A program made the position numbers and the translations under genes. Of a stretch of DNA of 64,000 nucleotides, positions 50,655 to 59,895 are shown one piece after another. The notes beneath the pieces were generated by a model, which was not told the origin of the DNA, did not search any database, and was given only the letters and a program-made list of their open reading frames with translations. Numbering within the stretch: the first letter of the stretch is position 1; each line of letters begins with the position of its first letter. The stretch is from Neisseria flavescens (GTDB taxonomy: Bacteria; Pseudomonadota; Gammaproteobacteria; Burkholderiales; Neisseriaceae): NCBI RefSeq assembly GCF_005221285.1, contig NZ_CP039886.1, forward strand, positions 992,001 through 1,056,000, given 5' to 3'.

Positions 50655-50748
50655 TTAAATAACCGTGAATAAAACAAAATTTTTATATTACAGTAAGATG
50701 AATTTCATCAAATATTTTATGAATACTCTAGAAAATGCCGCTTTAAAT

Positions 50749-52542
50749 CTACTTTTCCCCTACTTGCAGAATCGCCAAAAATGCGCTTTGCGGAATTTCC
50801 ACGTTGCCCACTTGTTTCATGCGGCGCTTACCTGCTTTTTGTTTTTCGAGAAGTTTTTTCTTACGCGTAATATCACCGCCGTAACATTTCGCCAAAACGT
50901 TTTTACGCAGGGCTTTGACGTTTTCACGAGCAATAATCTGGCTGCCGATGGCGGCCTGTACGGCAATATCAAACATCTGGCGCGGAATCAGTTCGCGCAT
51001 TTTTGATGCCAGCTCGCGGCCTCGGTGAACGGCGCTTTGACGGTGAACAATCAGGCTTAAGGCATCGACTTTTTCGCCGTTGACCATAATATCCAGCTTA
51101 ATCAAATCAGACGGTTGGAACTCTTTGAAATGGTAGTCCAACGAAGCATAACCGCGTGAAGTGGATTTGAGTTTGTCAAAGAAGTCCATCACCACTTCGT
51201 TCATCGGCAAGTCGTAAGTCAGCATCACTTGGCGGCCCATATATTGCATATTGACCTGCACGCCGCGTTTTTGGTTGCACAAAGTCATGACGTTGCCGAC
51301 GTATTCCTGCGGCACAAGAATGGTCGCAGTGATAATCGGCTCGAGAATGGTTTCGATGCTGCCGATGTCGGGCAGTTTGGATGGGTTTTCGACTTCGATT
51401 TTTTCGCCGCTTTTCAACACGACTTCGTAAACCACCGTCGGCGCGGTGGTAATCAAATCCATGTCGAACTCGCGCTCCAAACGTTCCTGCACGATTTCCA
51501 AGTGCAACAGACCCAAGAAGCCGCAGCGGAAACCGAAACCCAATGCCTGGGAAACTTCAGGCTCGAATTTCAGCGAAGCATCGTTCAGTTGCAATTTTTC
51601 CAGCGCATCGCGCAAGGCTTCGTAATCGTGGCTTTCTACGGGATAAAGTCCGGCGAATACCTGGCTTTGCACTTCTTGGAAGCCGGGCAGCGGCTCGGAG
51701 GCAGGATTGGCAACCAATGTAACCGTATCACCGACTTTCGCCTGACCCAATTCTTTTACGCCGGTAATCAAAAAGCCTACTTCGCCGGCTTTGAGCTCTT
51801 GTTTCTGAACTGATTTCGGCGTGAATACGCCCAGCTGCTCGACCTGCGTTTCCGCTTTGGTACTCATAAAGCGCACTTTGTCTTTCAGCTTGATAGTGCC
51901 GTTTTTCACACGGATCAGCATGACCACGCCGACGTAATTGTCAAACCACGAATCGACGATAACGGCTTGCAGCGGCGCATTTTCATCGCCGGTAGGCGCA
52001 GGGATTTTGGCAACGATTTCTTCCAAAACGTCTTCTACGCCGATGCCGCTTTTGGCGGAACATTGCACCGCGCCGACGGCATCGATGCCGATGATGTCTT
52101 CGATTTCCTGTTCAACGCGCTCGGGGTCAGCGGCAGGCAGATCGATTTTGTTCAAAACCGGCACGACTTCCACGCCCAAATCAATCGCGGTATAGCAGTT
52201 CGCCACGGTTTGCGCTTCCACGCCTTGCGACGCGTCAACGACCAGCAGTGCGCCTTCGCAGGCGGACAAGGAGCGGGAGACTTCGTAAGAGAAGTCGACA
52301 TGTCCCGGCGTGTCAATCAGGTTGAGCTGATACACCTGTCCGTTGCGTGCTTTGTAGTTGAGCGCGGCGGTTTGCGCTTTGATGGTGATGCCGCGCTCTT
52401 TTTCGATGTCCATGGAGTCGAGCACCTGCGTACTCATTTCGCGCAAATCCAAACCGCCGCAGTATTGGATGAAGCGGTCGGCAAGCGTCGATTTGCCGTG
52501 GTCGATGTGGGCAATAATGGAGAAATTCCGTATGTTTTTCAT
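50749..52542 (-). CDS. lepA: elongation factor 4 (LepA)
   Basis: The 597-residue GTPase has the translation-factor G motifs: AHIDHGKSTLADR (G1, residues 10-22), RGITIKAQ (G2), DTPGHVDFSYE (G3), NKIDLPAADPE (G4) and CSAKSGIG (G5). The unique LepA C-terminal domain with GFRCGFLGLLHLEIVQERLERE and the end KKKLLEKQKAGKRRMKQVGNVEIPQ is intact. LepA back-translocates or aids 30S maturation under stress. lepB normally lies just downstream; here the Sel1/coiled-coil gene lies between. Confidence 0.97.
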   Translation of the reverse strand: MKNIRNFSIIAHIDHGKSTLADRFIQYCGGLDLREMSTQVLDSMDIEKERGITIKAQTAALNYKARNGQVYQLNLIDTPGHVDFSYEVSRSLSACEGALLVVDASQGVEAQTVANCYTAIDLGVEVVPVLNKIDLPAADPERVEQEIEDIIGIDAVGAVQCSAKSGIGVEDVLEEIVAKIPAPTGDENAPLQAVIVDSWFDNYVGVVMLIRVKNGTIKLKDKVRFMSTKAETQVEQLGVFTPKSVQKQELKAGEVGFLITGVKELGQAKVGDTVTLVANPASEPLPGFQEVQSQVFAGLYPVESHDYEALRDALEKLQLNDASLKFEPEVSQALGFGFRCGFLGLLHLEIVQERLEREFDMDLITTAPTVVYEVVLKSGEKIEVENPSKLPDIGSIETILEPIITATILVPQEYVGNVMTLCNQKRGVQVNMQYMGRQVMLTYDLPMNEVVMDFFDKLKSTSRGYASLDYHFKEFQPSDLIKLDIMVNGEKVDALSLIVHRQSAVHRGRELASKMRELIPRQMFDIAVQAAIGSQIIARENVKALRKNVLAKCYGGDITRKKKLLEKQKAGKRRMKQVGNVEIPQSAFLAILQVGEK

Positions 52543-52574
52543 ATTGTTATTAAGATAAATGCAATTAAAGCCGG

Positions 52575-52618
52575 AAAGGCCGTCTGAAAAAACAGGGATT
52601 CGGTTTTCAGACGGCCTT
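52575..52618 (-). terminator. DUS-pair terminator between mtnN and lepA
   Basis: AAAGGCCGTCTGAAAA pairs with TTTTCAGACGGCCTTA over about 12 bases; on the minus strand it follows mtnN. Confidence 0.7.
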
Positions 52619-52674
52619 AGAATAAGGTTGAATCGTTCCGTATTCTAACGGAAATTCAACGTTTCTGCATGATT

Positions 52675-53376
52675 TTATAGCGATTTGACAATCTCGGTAA
52701 CCATCTTCGCCGAGCTGACGGCCGCTGTTTTCAAAAACTCTTCAAAGCTGATGTCCGCTTTCTCATCTGCCGAATCGGATACGGCGCGAATAATCACAAA
52801 CGGCACTTCCAACTGGTAACAGGTCTGCGCAATCGCCGCAGCTTCCATTTCCACTGCTTTCACGTCAGGGAAATGGCTGCGGATTTCCGCGACACCTTCA
52901 CTGCTGTGCACAAAACGGTCGCCACTGACAATCAGGCCTTGCGTTACGGCCGCACCTTCAAACACTTGCGCCGCCTTTTCTGCTTGGCGAATCAGGTTTT
53001 CATCCGATGCAAACACAGCAGGAAGTTGCGGTACCTGCCCCCAAACATAACCAAAAGCCGTTACATCAACATCGTGATGCGCCACAGTTTCGCCGATAAC
53101 CACATCGCCGACCTTCAGGCCCTTTCCCAAACCGCCTGCACTGCCGGTATTGATGACGCAATCCGGTGCAAACTGATGAATGACCCAAGAAGTCGAAACC
53201 GCCGCATTGACTTTACCGATACCGCTCAAAACCAATACCATGCGTTTCCCGGCCAATTCGCCTTCATATGCTGAGAATTTACCGAAGGATACATGTTTGA
53301 CATTGGCCATGCTTTCACGCAAAAGCTCAATTTCCTGTTCCATTGCGCCGATCACGGCAATTGTTTGTGCTGACAT
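52675..53376 (-). CDS. mtnN: 5'-methylthioadenosine/S-adenosylhomocysteine nucleosidase
   Basis: MtnN cleaves MTA and SAH to adenine and the thioribose, the recycling of SAM by-products and the source of ribosylhomocysteine for LuxS. The 233-residue protein has IGAMEQEIELLRESM (catalytic Glu12), NTGSAGGLG, SGDRFVHS, VKAVEMEAAAIAQTCY (substrate Glu pair) and VSDSADEKADISFEEF (general acid Asp). It is divergent from the PilT-family gene, with about 200 bases between starts. Confidence 0.95.
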   Translation of the reverse strand: MSAQTIAVIGAMEQEIELLRESMANVKHVSFGKFSAYEGELAGKRMVLVLSGIGKVNAAVSTSWVIHQFAPDCVINTGSAGGLGKGLKVGDVVIGETVAHHDVDVTAFGYVWGQVPQLPAVFASDENLIRQAEKAAQVFEGAAVTQGLIVSGDRFVHSSEGVAEIRSHFPDVKAVEMEAAAIAQTCYQLEVPFVIIRAVSDSADEKADISFEEFLKTAAVSSAKMVTEIVKSL

Positions 53377-53580
53377 CTCGTTACCTTTCCATTCACTAAT
53401 CGGGCAATATTATAACAGCAGAATTTAAAATCACAGGGATACTGAAAAATCTGCTATATTCCCAGAACGACACTCAATTTAAAACAGATCGCCACTCTAA
53501 CGGGCAAAACAGCAAATAATGATTGCTTCTGTTACAATTGTTCTCAATAAAATAACTTAACATTAACTATCTGAATTCTT

Positions 53581-54711
53581 ATGTTTGACGAAAATACTCC
53601 GGACGCAAAAGAAGAATTGTTCGCTTGGCTACGCCATATGAACAAATACAAAGGCTCCGACCTCTTTATCACGACCAATTTTCCGCCCGCTATGAAAGTG
53701 GACGGCAAAATCACGCCGATTACCAATGAGCCGCTGACCTCTGAAAAATGTATGGAAATCGCTTTTTCGATTATGTCCACCAAACAAATCGAAGAGTTTT
53801 CCTCCACCAACGAATGTAACTTCGCCATCAGTCTGCCCGACACCAGCCGCTTCCGTGTCAATGCAATGGTGCAGCGCGGCGCGACGGCGCTGGTGTTCCG
53901 CTCCATTACCAGCAAAATCCCTAATTTCGACAGCCTCAATCTGCCGCCTGTCTTGAAAGACGTGGTGATGAAAAAACGCGGCCTCGTGATTTTTGTCGGC
54001 GGTACCGGTTCGGGCAAATCCACCTCGCTCGCCGCGATGGTTGACCACCGCAACGAAAATTGCCAAGACCACATCATTACCATCGAAGACCCGATTGAGT
54101 TCGTCCATCAACACAAAAAAAGCATCATTACCCAGCGCGAAGTCGGTGTGGATACCGAAAACTGGTTTGCCGCGCTGAAAAACACTCTGCGTCAGGCACC
54201 CGACGTCATCCTGATCGGCGAGATTCGCGACCGCGAAACCATGGACTACGCCTTGGCGTTCGCTGAAACAGGCCATCTCTGTCTCGCCACGCTGCACGCT
54301 AACAACTCCAACCAAGCGCTCGACCGCATCATCAACTTCTTCCCCGAAGAGCGCCGTACCCAGTTGCTGACCGATTTATCGCTCAACCTGCAAGCCTTTA
54401 TTTCACAACGCCTGATTCCCCGCGAGGGCGGTAAAGGCCGCGTAGCCGCTGTGGAAATTCTGCTCAATTCGCCGATTATTTCCGAGATGATTCAAAAAGG
54501 CGAAATCCACGGCATTAAAGAAATGATGAAAAAATCTACCACCATGGGTATGCAGACTTTCGACCAAGCGCTCTACGAGCTGTACGAACGCGGCGACATC
54601 AGTTTCCAAGACGCCATTAAAAACGCCGACTCCGCACACGACCTGCGTTTGGACATCCAACTGCGCAGCCGCCGCACACAAAATGCCGGTACGGATTTAG
54701 AATTGATTTAA
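53581..54711 (+). CDS. PilT-family type IV pilus retraction ATPase (PilT2/PilU type)
   Basis: The 376-residue protein has the secretion-ATPase motifs: Walker A GGTGSGKSTS at about residues 137-146, the Asp box TIEDPIEF, Walker B LIGEIRDRETM, and the His box HLCLATLHANN. The N-terminal PAS-like domain begins KGSDLFITTNFPPAMKVDG. It lacks the very short PilT C terminus and has a QLRSRRTQNAGTDLELI tail like PilU/PilT2. In pathogenic Neisseria these paralogues fine-tune pilus retraction and microcolonies. It is unlinked to pilT here and divergent from mtnN. Confidence 0.88.
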   Translation: MFDENTPDAKEELFAWLRHMNKYKGSDLFITTNFPPAMKVDGKITPITNEPLTSEKCMEIAFSIMSTKQIEEFSSTNECNFAISLPDTSRFRVNAMVQRGATALVFRSITSKIPNFDSLNLPPVLKDVVMKKRGLVIFVGGTGSGKSTSLAAMVDHRNENCQDHIITIEDPIEFVHQHKKSIITQREVGVDTENWFAALKNTLRQAPDVILIGEIRDRETMDYALAFAETGHLCLATLHANNSNQALDRIINFFPEERRTQLLTDLSLNLQAFISQRLIPREGGKGRVAAVEILLNSPIISEMIQKGEIHGIKEMMKKSTTMGMQTFDQALYELYERGDISFQDAIKNADSAHDLRLDIQLRSRRTQNAGTDLELI

Positions 54712-54725
54712 CAGCTTCAAAGCAT

Positions 54726-54759
54726 AAAAAAGGCCGTCTGAAAGTTTCAGACGGCCTTT
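54726..54759. terminator. DUS-pair terminator
   Basis: AAAAAGGCCGTCTGAAA pairs with TTTCAGACGGCCTTTA over G; it separates the convergent PilT-family gene and the flavoenzyme gene. Confidence 0.85.
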
Positions 54760-54772
54760 ATCCATCAAACAA

Positions 54773-56179
54773 TCAAGCCTGTTTCAATTTTGCATCGGCA
54801 TCACGCAATGCAGTGCGCAGACCTTCCTCGATAACCGGATGGTAGAACGGCATATCCAGCATTTGCGGAATCGTCATCTTCATTTGATGCGCCCAAGCCA
54901 TCAAGTGTGCCAAATGTTCGGCAGCAGGGCCGACAACTTCCGCACCAATGAAACGGCCGGTCGCTTTCTCAGCATACAAACGCATATGGCCTTTGTTGAC
55001 CAACATAACGCGGCTGCGGCCTTGGTTTCGGAATGAAACTTCGCCGATTACAAACTCATCAGGCTGATATTTCGCTGCAACTTGCGTGTATTTCAAGCCG
55101 ATAGTGGCAATTTGCGGACTGGTGAATACCACGCCGATTACGCTACGGCGCAAACCGCCCTCAATATTCGGGAAAATAGCGGCATTGTGACCGGCAATTT
55201 TGCCTTGGTCAGAAGCTTCATGCAGTAGAGGCAATTGATTGGACGCATCACCTGCGATGAAGATGTGCGGAATGCTGGTTTGCATGGTCAACGGATCGGC
55301 AACAGGCACGCCACGCGCATCTTTTTCGATATTCAGGTTTTCCAAACCAATATTGTCCACATTTGGGCGGCGACCGGCGGCAGCCAAAGCATATTCAGCA
55401 TGGAACACACCTTTTTCGCCATCTTGTTCCCAATGAACTTCAACATTGCCCTCTGCGTCCAACTTGACTTCGGTTTTTGCATCCAAATGCAAAGTCAACT
55501 CTTCACCAAAAACGGTTTTGGCTTCTTCAACGACAACAGGATCGGAAATACCGCCAATCGCACCGGCCACGCCAAAAATTTCAACTTTTACGCCCAAACG
55601 GTGCAAAGCCTGACCCAACTCTAAGCCGATTACGCCAGGACCGAACACGGCCACACTCTTAGGCAGGGTATCCCAAGAGAAAACATCATCGTTCACAATC
55701 AAGCGATCGCCTAAAACTTCCCACTGAGGGAAAATCACAGGGCGCGAACCTGTGGCAATTACAAAACTTTTTGCAGTGATTTGAGTATGATCATCGATTT
55801 GGACGGTGTGTTCGTCAACAAATTTTGCCGTACCCATAATACGCTTGTCGGCAGGCCACTCTTCTACATCGCTGACTACAAAACCGACAAAACGGTCGCG
55901 TTCGGACTTCACGCGGCGCATGACTTCTTCGCCGTTTACCGTTACACTGTCTTTATCCAAATGCACACCAAACGGATCGGTATGCAGAGCATGATGGCGC
56001 GCTTCCGCAGCCGCAATCAGCAATTTGGACGGCATACAGCCGACACGCGCACAAGTTGTTCCGAATACATTGTTTTCAATCAGGTAAACATTGTCTGTCT
56101 GAAGTCGGGCATTGCGAAATGCGCCCATACCGGCTGTACCGCCACCCAGTACTACCACATCTGCTTGAATCTTTTTCAT
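54773..56179 (-). CDS. dihydrolipoyl dehydrogenase-like flavoprotein disulfide reductase
   Basis: A 468-residue FAD/NAD(P)-disulfide oxidoreductase. It has VVVLGGGTAGMGAFRNA (FAD dinucleotide motif), the redox pair in GTTCARVGCMPSK (Cys near residues 43 and 48), the NAD-binding VAVFGPGVIGLELG and the C-terminal YHPVIEEGLRTAL with the catalytic His-Glu. There is no lipoyl domain. It lies 253 bases downstream of the peroxiredoxin-glutaredoxin gene in the same direction. It could serve lipoyl turnover or recycle the redox partner; its spacing suggests a separate transcript. Confidence 0.87.
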   Translation of the reverse strand: MKKIQADVVVLGGGTAGMGAFRNARLQTDNVYLIENNVFGTTCARVGCMPSKLLIAAAEARHHALHTDPFGVHLDKDSVTVNGEEVMRRVKSERDRFVGFVVSDVEEWPADKRIMGTAKFVDEHTVQIDDHTQITAKSFVIATGSRPVIFPQWEVLGDRLIVNDDVFSWDTLPKSVAVFGPGVIGLELGQALHRLGVKVEIFGVAGAIGGISDPVVVEEAKTVFGEELTLHLDAKTEVKLDAEGNVEVHWEQDGEKGVFHAEYALAAAGRRPNVDNIGLENLNIEKDARGVPVADPLTMQTSIPHIFIAGDASNQLPLLHEASDQGKIAGHNAAIFPNIEGGLRRSVIGVVFTSPQIATIGLKYTQVAAKYQPDEFVIGEVSFRNQGRSRVMLVNKGHMRLYAEKATGRFIGAEVVGPAAEHLAHLMAWAHQMKMTIPQMLDMPFYHPVIEEGLRTALRDADAKLKQA

Positions 56180-56328
56180 ATTTTATCCTTACTGTCTATA
56201 TCCAAACCGATATTGCCATCAGGTTATCTGTTTTCAGACGGCCTAAACTTCATAAACTATCAAAATTTAAAAATCAATAGTCAATACCTAAATATCGATT
56301 TAAAACAATAATCTCAAATTCTACTTGT

Positions 56329-56386
56329 AAATATAGAGTTATTCAGAACGACGATTTGCAAACGTCGTTTGAATAACTCTATATTT
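56329..56386. repeat. 58 bp near-perfect palindrome
   Basis: AAATATAGAGTTATTCA and its exact complement border a loop with AACGACG/CGTCGTT inner pairing; the whole folds as a long hairpin. It lies between the flavoenzyme gene and the peroxiredoxin gene. It could be a terminator for the latter on the minus strand, or a small inverted-repeat element. It is not a DUS or Correia sequence. Confidence 0.6.
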
Positions 56387-56432
56387 GGGTCTTTCAGACG
56401 GCCTTTTCAAGCCGTCTCAAGCATACAGGCAA

Positions 56433-57170
56433 TTAGTTTTTAGCCAAGTAAGCTTCCAAGTCTTCGCTGCCACCGATGTATTTGCCGCCGATGAATACTT
56501 GAGGAGCAGTCATCTTGCCGGTAATAGCGCGTACGGAAGTAACAGTTGCATCTTTGCCCAATACGATTTCTTCGTAAGACAAACCTTTGTCTTGCAGAGC
56601 TTTTTTAGCTTTAGCACAGAATTGGCAGCCAGGTTTGGTAAAGATGGCAACAGACTCTTGAGCTTTCCACTCAGGAGCAATAAATTTCAACATAGTGTCA
56701 GCGTCAGACACTTTGAAAGGATCGCCTGGTTCTTCAGGTTCGATAAACATTTTTTCAACCACGCCGTCGTTAACCAGCATGGAGTAACGCCAAGAGCGTT
56801 TGCCGAAGCCCAAGTCTTCTTTGCCAACCAACATGCCCATGCCTTCAGTGAATTCACCGTTGCCATCAGGAATCATGTAGATATTGTCAGATTCTTCTTC
56901 AGCAGCCCAAGCGTTCATCACGAAAGTGTCGTTTACAGATACGCAGTAGATTGCGTCAACACCGTTTTCTTTGAACGCGCCAAACAATTCGTTGTAGCGT
57001 GGCAGGTGAGAAGAAGAGCAAGTCGGAGTAAATGCGCCAGGCAGAGAGAACACGACTACTTTTTTGCCTTTGAACAAATCATCAGTAGAAACATCTTTCC
57101 AAGTGTCGCCAACGCGAGTGCGGAATACTACGGAAGGTACTTTTTGACCGGTACGATCTTGCAAAGCCAT
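56433..57170 (-). CDS. peroxiredoxin-glutaredoxin fusion protein
   Basis: The 245-residue protein joins a Prx5-type peroxiredoxin (residues 1-165; peroxidatic Cys51 in LPGAFTPTCSSSH) to a glutaredoxin (170-245; CQFC at 182-185, then a TAPQVFIGGKYIGGSEDLEAY glutathione-binding end). It reduces hydrogen and alkyl peroxides with glutathione, the glutaredoxin domain recycling the peroxidatic Cys. This natural fusion is known in Neisseria and Haemophilus. AAGGAGC lies upstream of the ATG. In Neisseria it belongs to the OxyR regulon. Confidence 0.95.
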   Translation of the reverse strand: MALQDRTGQKVPSVVFRTRVGDTWKDVSTDDLFKGKKVVVFSLPGAFTPTCSSSHLPRYNELFGAFKENGVDAIYCVSVNDTFVMNAWAAEEESDNIYMIPDGNGEFTEGMGMLVGKEDLGFGKRSWRYSMLVNDGVVEKMFIEPEEPGDPFKVSDADTMLKFIAPEWKAQESVAIFTKPGCQFCAKAKKALQDKGLSYEEIVLGKDATVTSVRAITGKMTAPQVFIGGKYIGGSEDLEAYLAKN

Positions 57171-57251
57171 TTTTAAGCTCCTTAAAAATTCAGGTTTGAG
57201 AAATGAATCAATGCTTGCATTCTAATGCAGGTCTATCGATTTGTATAATTT

Positions 57252-57266
57252 ATAGTTCAAATGATA
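57252..57266 (-). promoter_or_regulatory. possible OxyR half-site upstream of the peroxiredoxin gene
   Basis: On the minus strand TATCATTTGAACTAT fits one half of the OxyR pattern ATAG-n-T-nnn-A-n-CTAT except for its first four bases. The second half-site is not clear. The AT-rich region contains TATAAA and TATAC that could be the -10. Confidence 0.25.
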
Positions 57267-57358
57267 TTAATTACATCAAACTATCAATTCAATTAAACCG
57301 AAAACAGCTGTTTCTTTAAATGAAGGCCGTCTGAAATAAAACAAGTACCTGACTGAAA

Positions 57359-58144
57359 TTATTTTTTAGGTGAGGGCTGAACGGGAGAATCCGAAGCCAC
57401 AATTTCGCCGATGGCTGTTTCCGCAATATCCTTCAAAGCATAGCGGTCTTTATCCGGCATATCTGTCGATTTGTACTGTGGCGAGAAATCCAAGCGGATA
57501 CGGATTTTCTTCATAGAAACAATGCGCCATAAAGACTGAAACAGGTTTACCTCCGCATAGGATGGCAGATCCGTCCGTTGTCCTTCGTCATCATAATATC
57601 GCAAAGTTACTGCCTGAATCGGCGCTTTCGCATCAATAGCCGATTGAAACAGGGCTGCTTTAAACGGCAAAATACCCAAGCCGGAAGAAGTGCGCGCCTC
57701 GGGGAAGAAACTGACATTTTGCCCTGCTTTCAATGCCGCACAAATTGCCTGATTAATCGGCTCGACATCACGGCGGGAATTGCGGTTAATAAACACCGTG
57801 CCGGCATTTTTACCCATTTTCCCCAAAACCGGCCAACCGCTGATTTCCTGTTTCGCAATAAAACTACTCGGATAAACGGCACTCATGGCAAAAATATCCA
57901 ACCAAGACACATGGTTGGCCACGACCAAAGTACCGCTTACATTTCCTTGAGGCGGTACGCCGATTTCCAATTCGATATCCAAAGCATCCAACGCACCTTT
58001 CCCCAAAACAACCACTGCGTGATTGCGTTCCTCTGCATTGTTGCCATCGATGGCACGCAAATCCCGACCGGTTCTGAATAACCAAGCTGCCAAACGGCAA
58101 AGTCTGCCCAGTCGTTTAAAAAAAGGAGCTTTTTGTTTAGACAT
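57359..58144 (-). CDS. PlsC-family lysophospholipid acyltransferase
   Basis: A 261-residue protein with a basic start, one hydrophobic region near residue 15, and the acyltransferase motifs: block I VVANHVSWLDIF (H-x4-D at about residues 78-83), block III FFPEARTSSG. It should acylate lysophosphatidic acid or a related lipid at the inner membrane. Neisseria has several such enzymes (PlsC, NlaA, NlaB) that cannot be separated here. A Pro/Ser tail ends the protein. It is a single gene. Confidence 0.85.
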   Translation of the reverse strand: MSKQKAPFFKRLGRLCRLAAWLFRTGRDLRAIDGNNAEERNHAVVVLGKGALDALDIELEIGVPPQGNVSGTLVVANHVSWLDIFAMSAVYPSSFIAKQEISGWPVLGKMGKNAGTVFINRNSRRDVEPINQAICAALKAGQNVSFFPEARTSSGLGILPFKAALFQSAIDAKAPIQAVTLRYYDDEGQRTDLPSYAEVNLFQSLWRIVSMKKIRIRLDFSPQYKSTDMPDKDRYALKDIAETAIGEIVASDSPVQPSPKK

Positions 58145-58208
58145 AAAATTTCTTCTGTATTGTGTTCATTATTTTCAGACGGCCTCTGACATTTAAGGCC
58201 GTCTGAAA

Positions 58209-59036
58209 CTATTTCTGGCAATTTGGACAATAAAATGTTCCACGCTGCCCCAAAGTTTCTTTAAAAATCAACCCGCCACATTGGACACAAGGCTCATTGT
58301 GACGGCCATAGACCGTATACTCCTGCTGAAAGTAGCCGCTTTTTCCATCGCTATTCACGAAGTCTCGCAGCGTACTGCCGCCGGTTTCAATCGCCCTTTG
58401 CAGAACCGCTTTAACGGTTTCCACCAATAATGCGCATTCTTTCTTGGTCAGCTTATTCGCCGGGCGCAATGGCGAAATACCTGCCTTAAACAGACTTTCA
58501 TTCGCATAAATATTGCCAACGCCAACCACCACCGCATTATCCATTAGCGCTAATTTGACTGCACGCTTTTGGGTTTTCAATTTCTGATACAGGTAATTTG
58601 CATCAAAATCGTCCGAAAGCGGCTCCGGTCCCAGTTTTTCCAACAGCGGATGATGCTCGGCAATACCCTCATACCACAATACCGCACCAAATTTACGCGG
58701 ATCGTGATAACGCAATACAGTACCGTCATCAAATACAAAATCTAAATGATCGTGTTTATCAGGCGTGGCGATACGCTCATCATTGGCGGTAAAAATACGC
58801 AAACTGCCAGACATGCCTAAATGAATAAGTAAAATACCCGTTTCAAAAGTAATAATCAAATACTTCGCACGACGGTTGCATGCCAAAACTTTGCGCCCGG
58901 CCAAAATTTGCGCCAAGTTCGGATGGATAGGCCATCTCAATTTAAACTGGCGAATAATGACTTTTTCTATCTTCTTGCCATCAATATGCGGCGCGATTCC
59001 GCGTAAAGTCGTTTCCACCTCAGGTAATTCAGGCAT
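58209..59036 (-). CDS. mutM: formamidopyrimidine-DNA glycosylase
   Basis: MutM removes 8-oxoguanine and formamidopyrimidines from DNA. The start at ATG 59036 gives the required Pro2 (MPELPEVETTLRGI), which is the nucleophile after Met removal. Lys near residue 57 follows, the helix-two-turn-helix has VVGVGNIYANESLF, and the zinc finger CVQCGGLIFKETLGQRGTFYCPNCQK ends the 275-residue protein. The ATG three bases upstream would put Met before the Pro and is rejected. Confidence 0.97.
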   Translation of the reverse strand: MPELPEVETTLRGIAPHIDGKKIEKVIIRQFKLRWPIHPNLAQILAGRKVLACNRRAKYLIITFETGILLIHLGMSGSLRIFTANDERIATPDKHDHLDFVFDDGTVLRYHDPRKFGAVLWYEGIAEHHPLLEKLGPEPLSDDFDANYLYQKLKTQKRAVKLALMDNAVVVGVGNIYANESLFKAGISPLRPANKLTKKECALLVETVKAVLQRAIETGGSTLRDFVNSDGKSGYFQQEYTVYGRHNEPCVQCGGLIFKETLGQRGTFYCPNCQK

Positions 59037-59079
59037 CATTATTCTCCAAATTCATCATTATATATAGGCCGTCTGAAAA

Positions 59080-59739
59080 CTATTCGGCCAAACGTGCCGT
59101 ACTTAAAGCAACCGTATTGCCATCGAATGCAGATTCCAATTCAGGCAAAGGATGGACACCAATCAAATGTTTCGTCAAAACCACACCATACACCGCCGCA
59201 CACTGAGGCCACCACCTATCCCCCGCCTTTTCCATAAACTGCCAAAACCTCAAAGCAGATGGTGAATTCACAGCAGGCAGATAATCCATAAACTGCCCAT
59301 ATTCCATTTCAAAACCAATAGCGACAGTTTTTCGTTTCAACTCAGCCAGAGCCAAGCATTGAGATTTCATAGGCAGTCTTTTGCCATCAAACCACGAGCT
59401 CAATCCCCACAAAGATTTAGGGTTAAACCCCGTCAAAATCAACCTGCCCTCGGGTTTTAATATCCTAAATGCCTCTTGCAACACCAAATCGGCAGATGAA
59501 ATTTCCAAAAGATGAGGCATCAATAATACATCCACAGAATGCGTTTCAAATGCCAACATTTCAGCATCCATCCGTACATCGCGCGGCACCATAATCATAT
59601 TTTCAGACGGCCTCTGCCATATACCGCCTAATTGAACTGCCACTTGGCCATTCAAATATTGCAAATGCCGTCTGAAAAAATCCGCCTCTTTTTGAGCAAG
59701 ATATTGTCCCATTGGCGTTTGCATAAAAAAAACTTCCAT
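59080..59739 (-). CDS. YafS-like SAM-methyltransferase-fold protein
   Basis: The 219-residue protein is a class I methyltransferase of the Methyltransf_11 type. The Gly-rich motif I is weak (VAVQLGGIW), followed by the acidic HSVDVLLMPHLLEI and EGRLILTGFNPKSLWGL. The GGGAGT ribosome site supports the ATG at 59739. It is divergent from mltD, and in E. coli yafS is close to mltD, which supports the assignment. Substrate unknown. A DUS in the coding strand encodes RPSEN-like residues. Confidence 0.75.
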   Translation of the reverse strand: MEVFFMQTPMGQYLAQKEADFFRRHLQYLNGQVAVQLGGIWQRPSENMIMVPRDVRMDAEMLAFETHSVDVLLMPHLLEISSADLVLQEAFRILKPEGRLILTGFNPKSLWGLSSWFDGKRLPMKSQCLALAELKRKTVAIGFEMEYGQFMDYLPAVNSPSALRFWQFMEKAGDRWWPQCAAVYGVVLTKHLIGVHPLPELESAFDGNTVALSTARLAE

Positions 59740-59895
59740 TAAAGACTCCCCTATGCATCCCGACTTGTGTGACCGAATTTTAACACCACGGCCACATCAT
59801 ACAAGCAAATTCCCTGCCCGGCTTGACGTTTGAATGCTGAAACGATACCATCGAGAAGACAAAATCTTATTATATATTTGATAACTCTATTTACT

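Noticed and set aside
50665..51006. 113-codon plus-strand frame overlapping the end of lepA
   Set aside because: It is mostly antisense to lepA, has no ribosome site and no conserved feature.
59830..59895. Upstream start for MltD at 59830
   Set aside because: It would put a non-conserved stretch before the signal peptide; the ATG at 59896 gives a normal leader.
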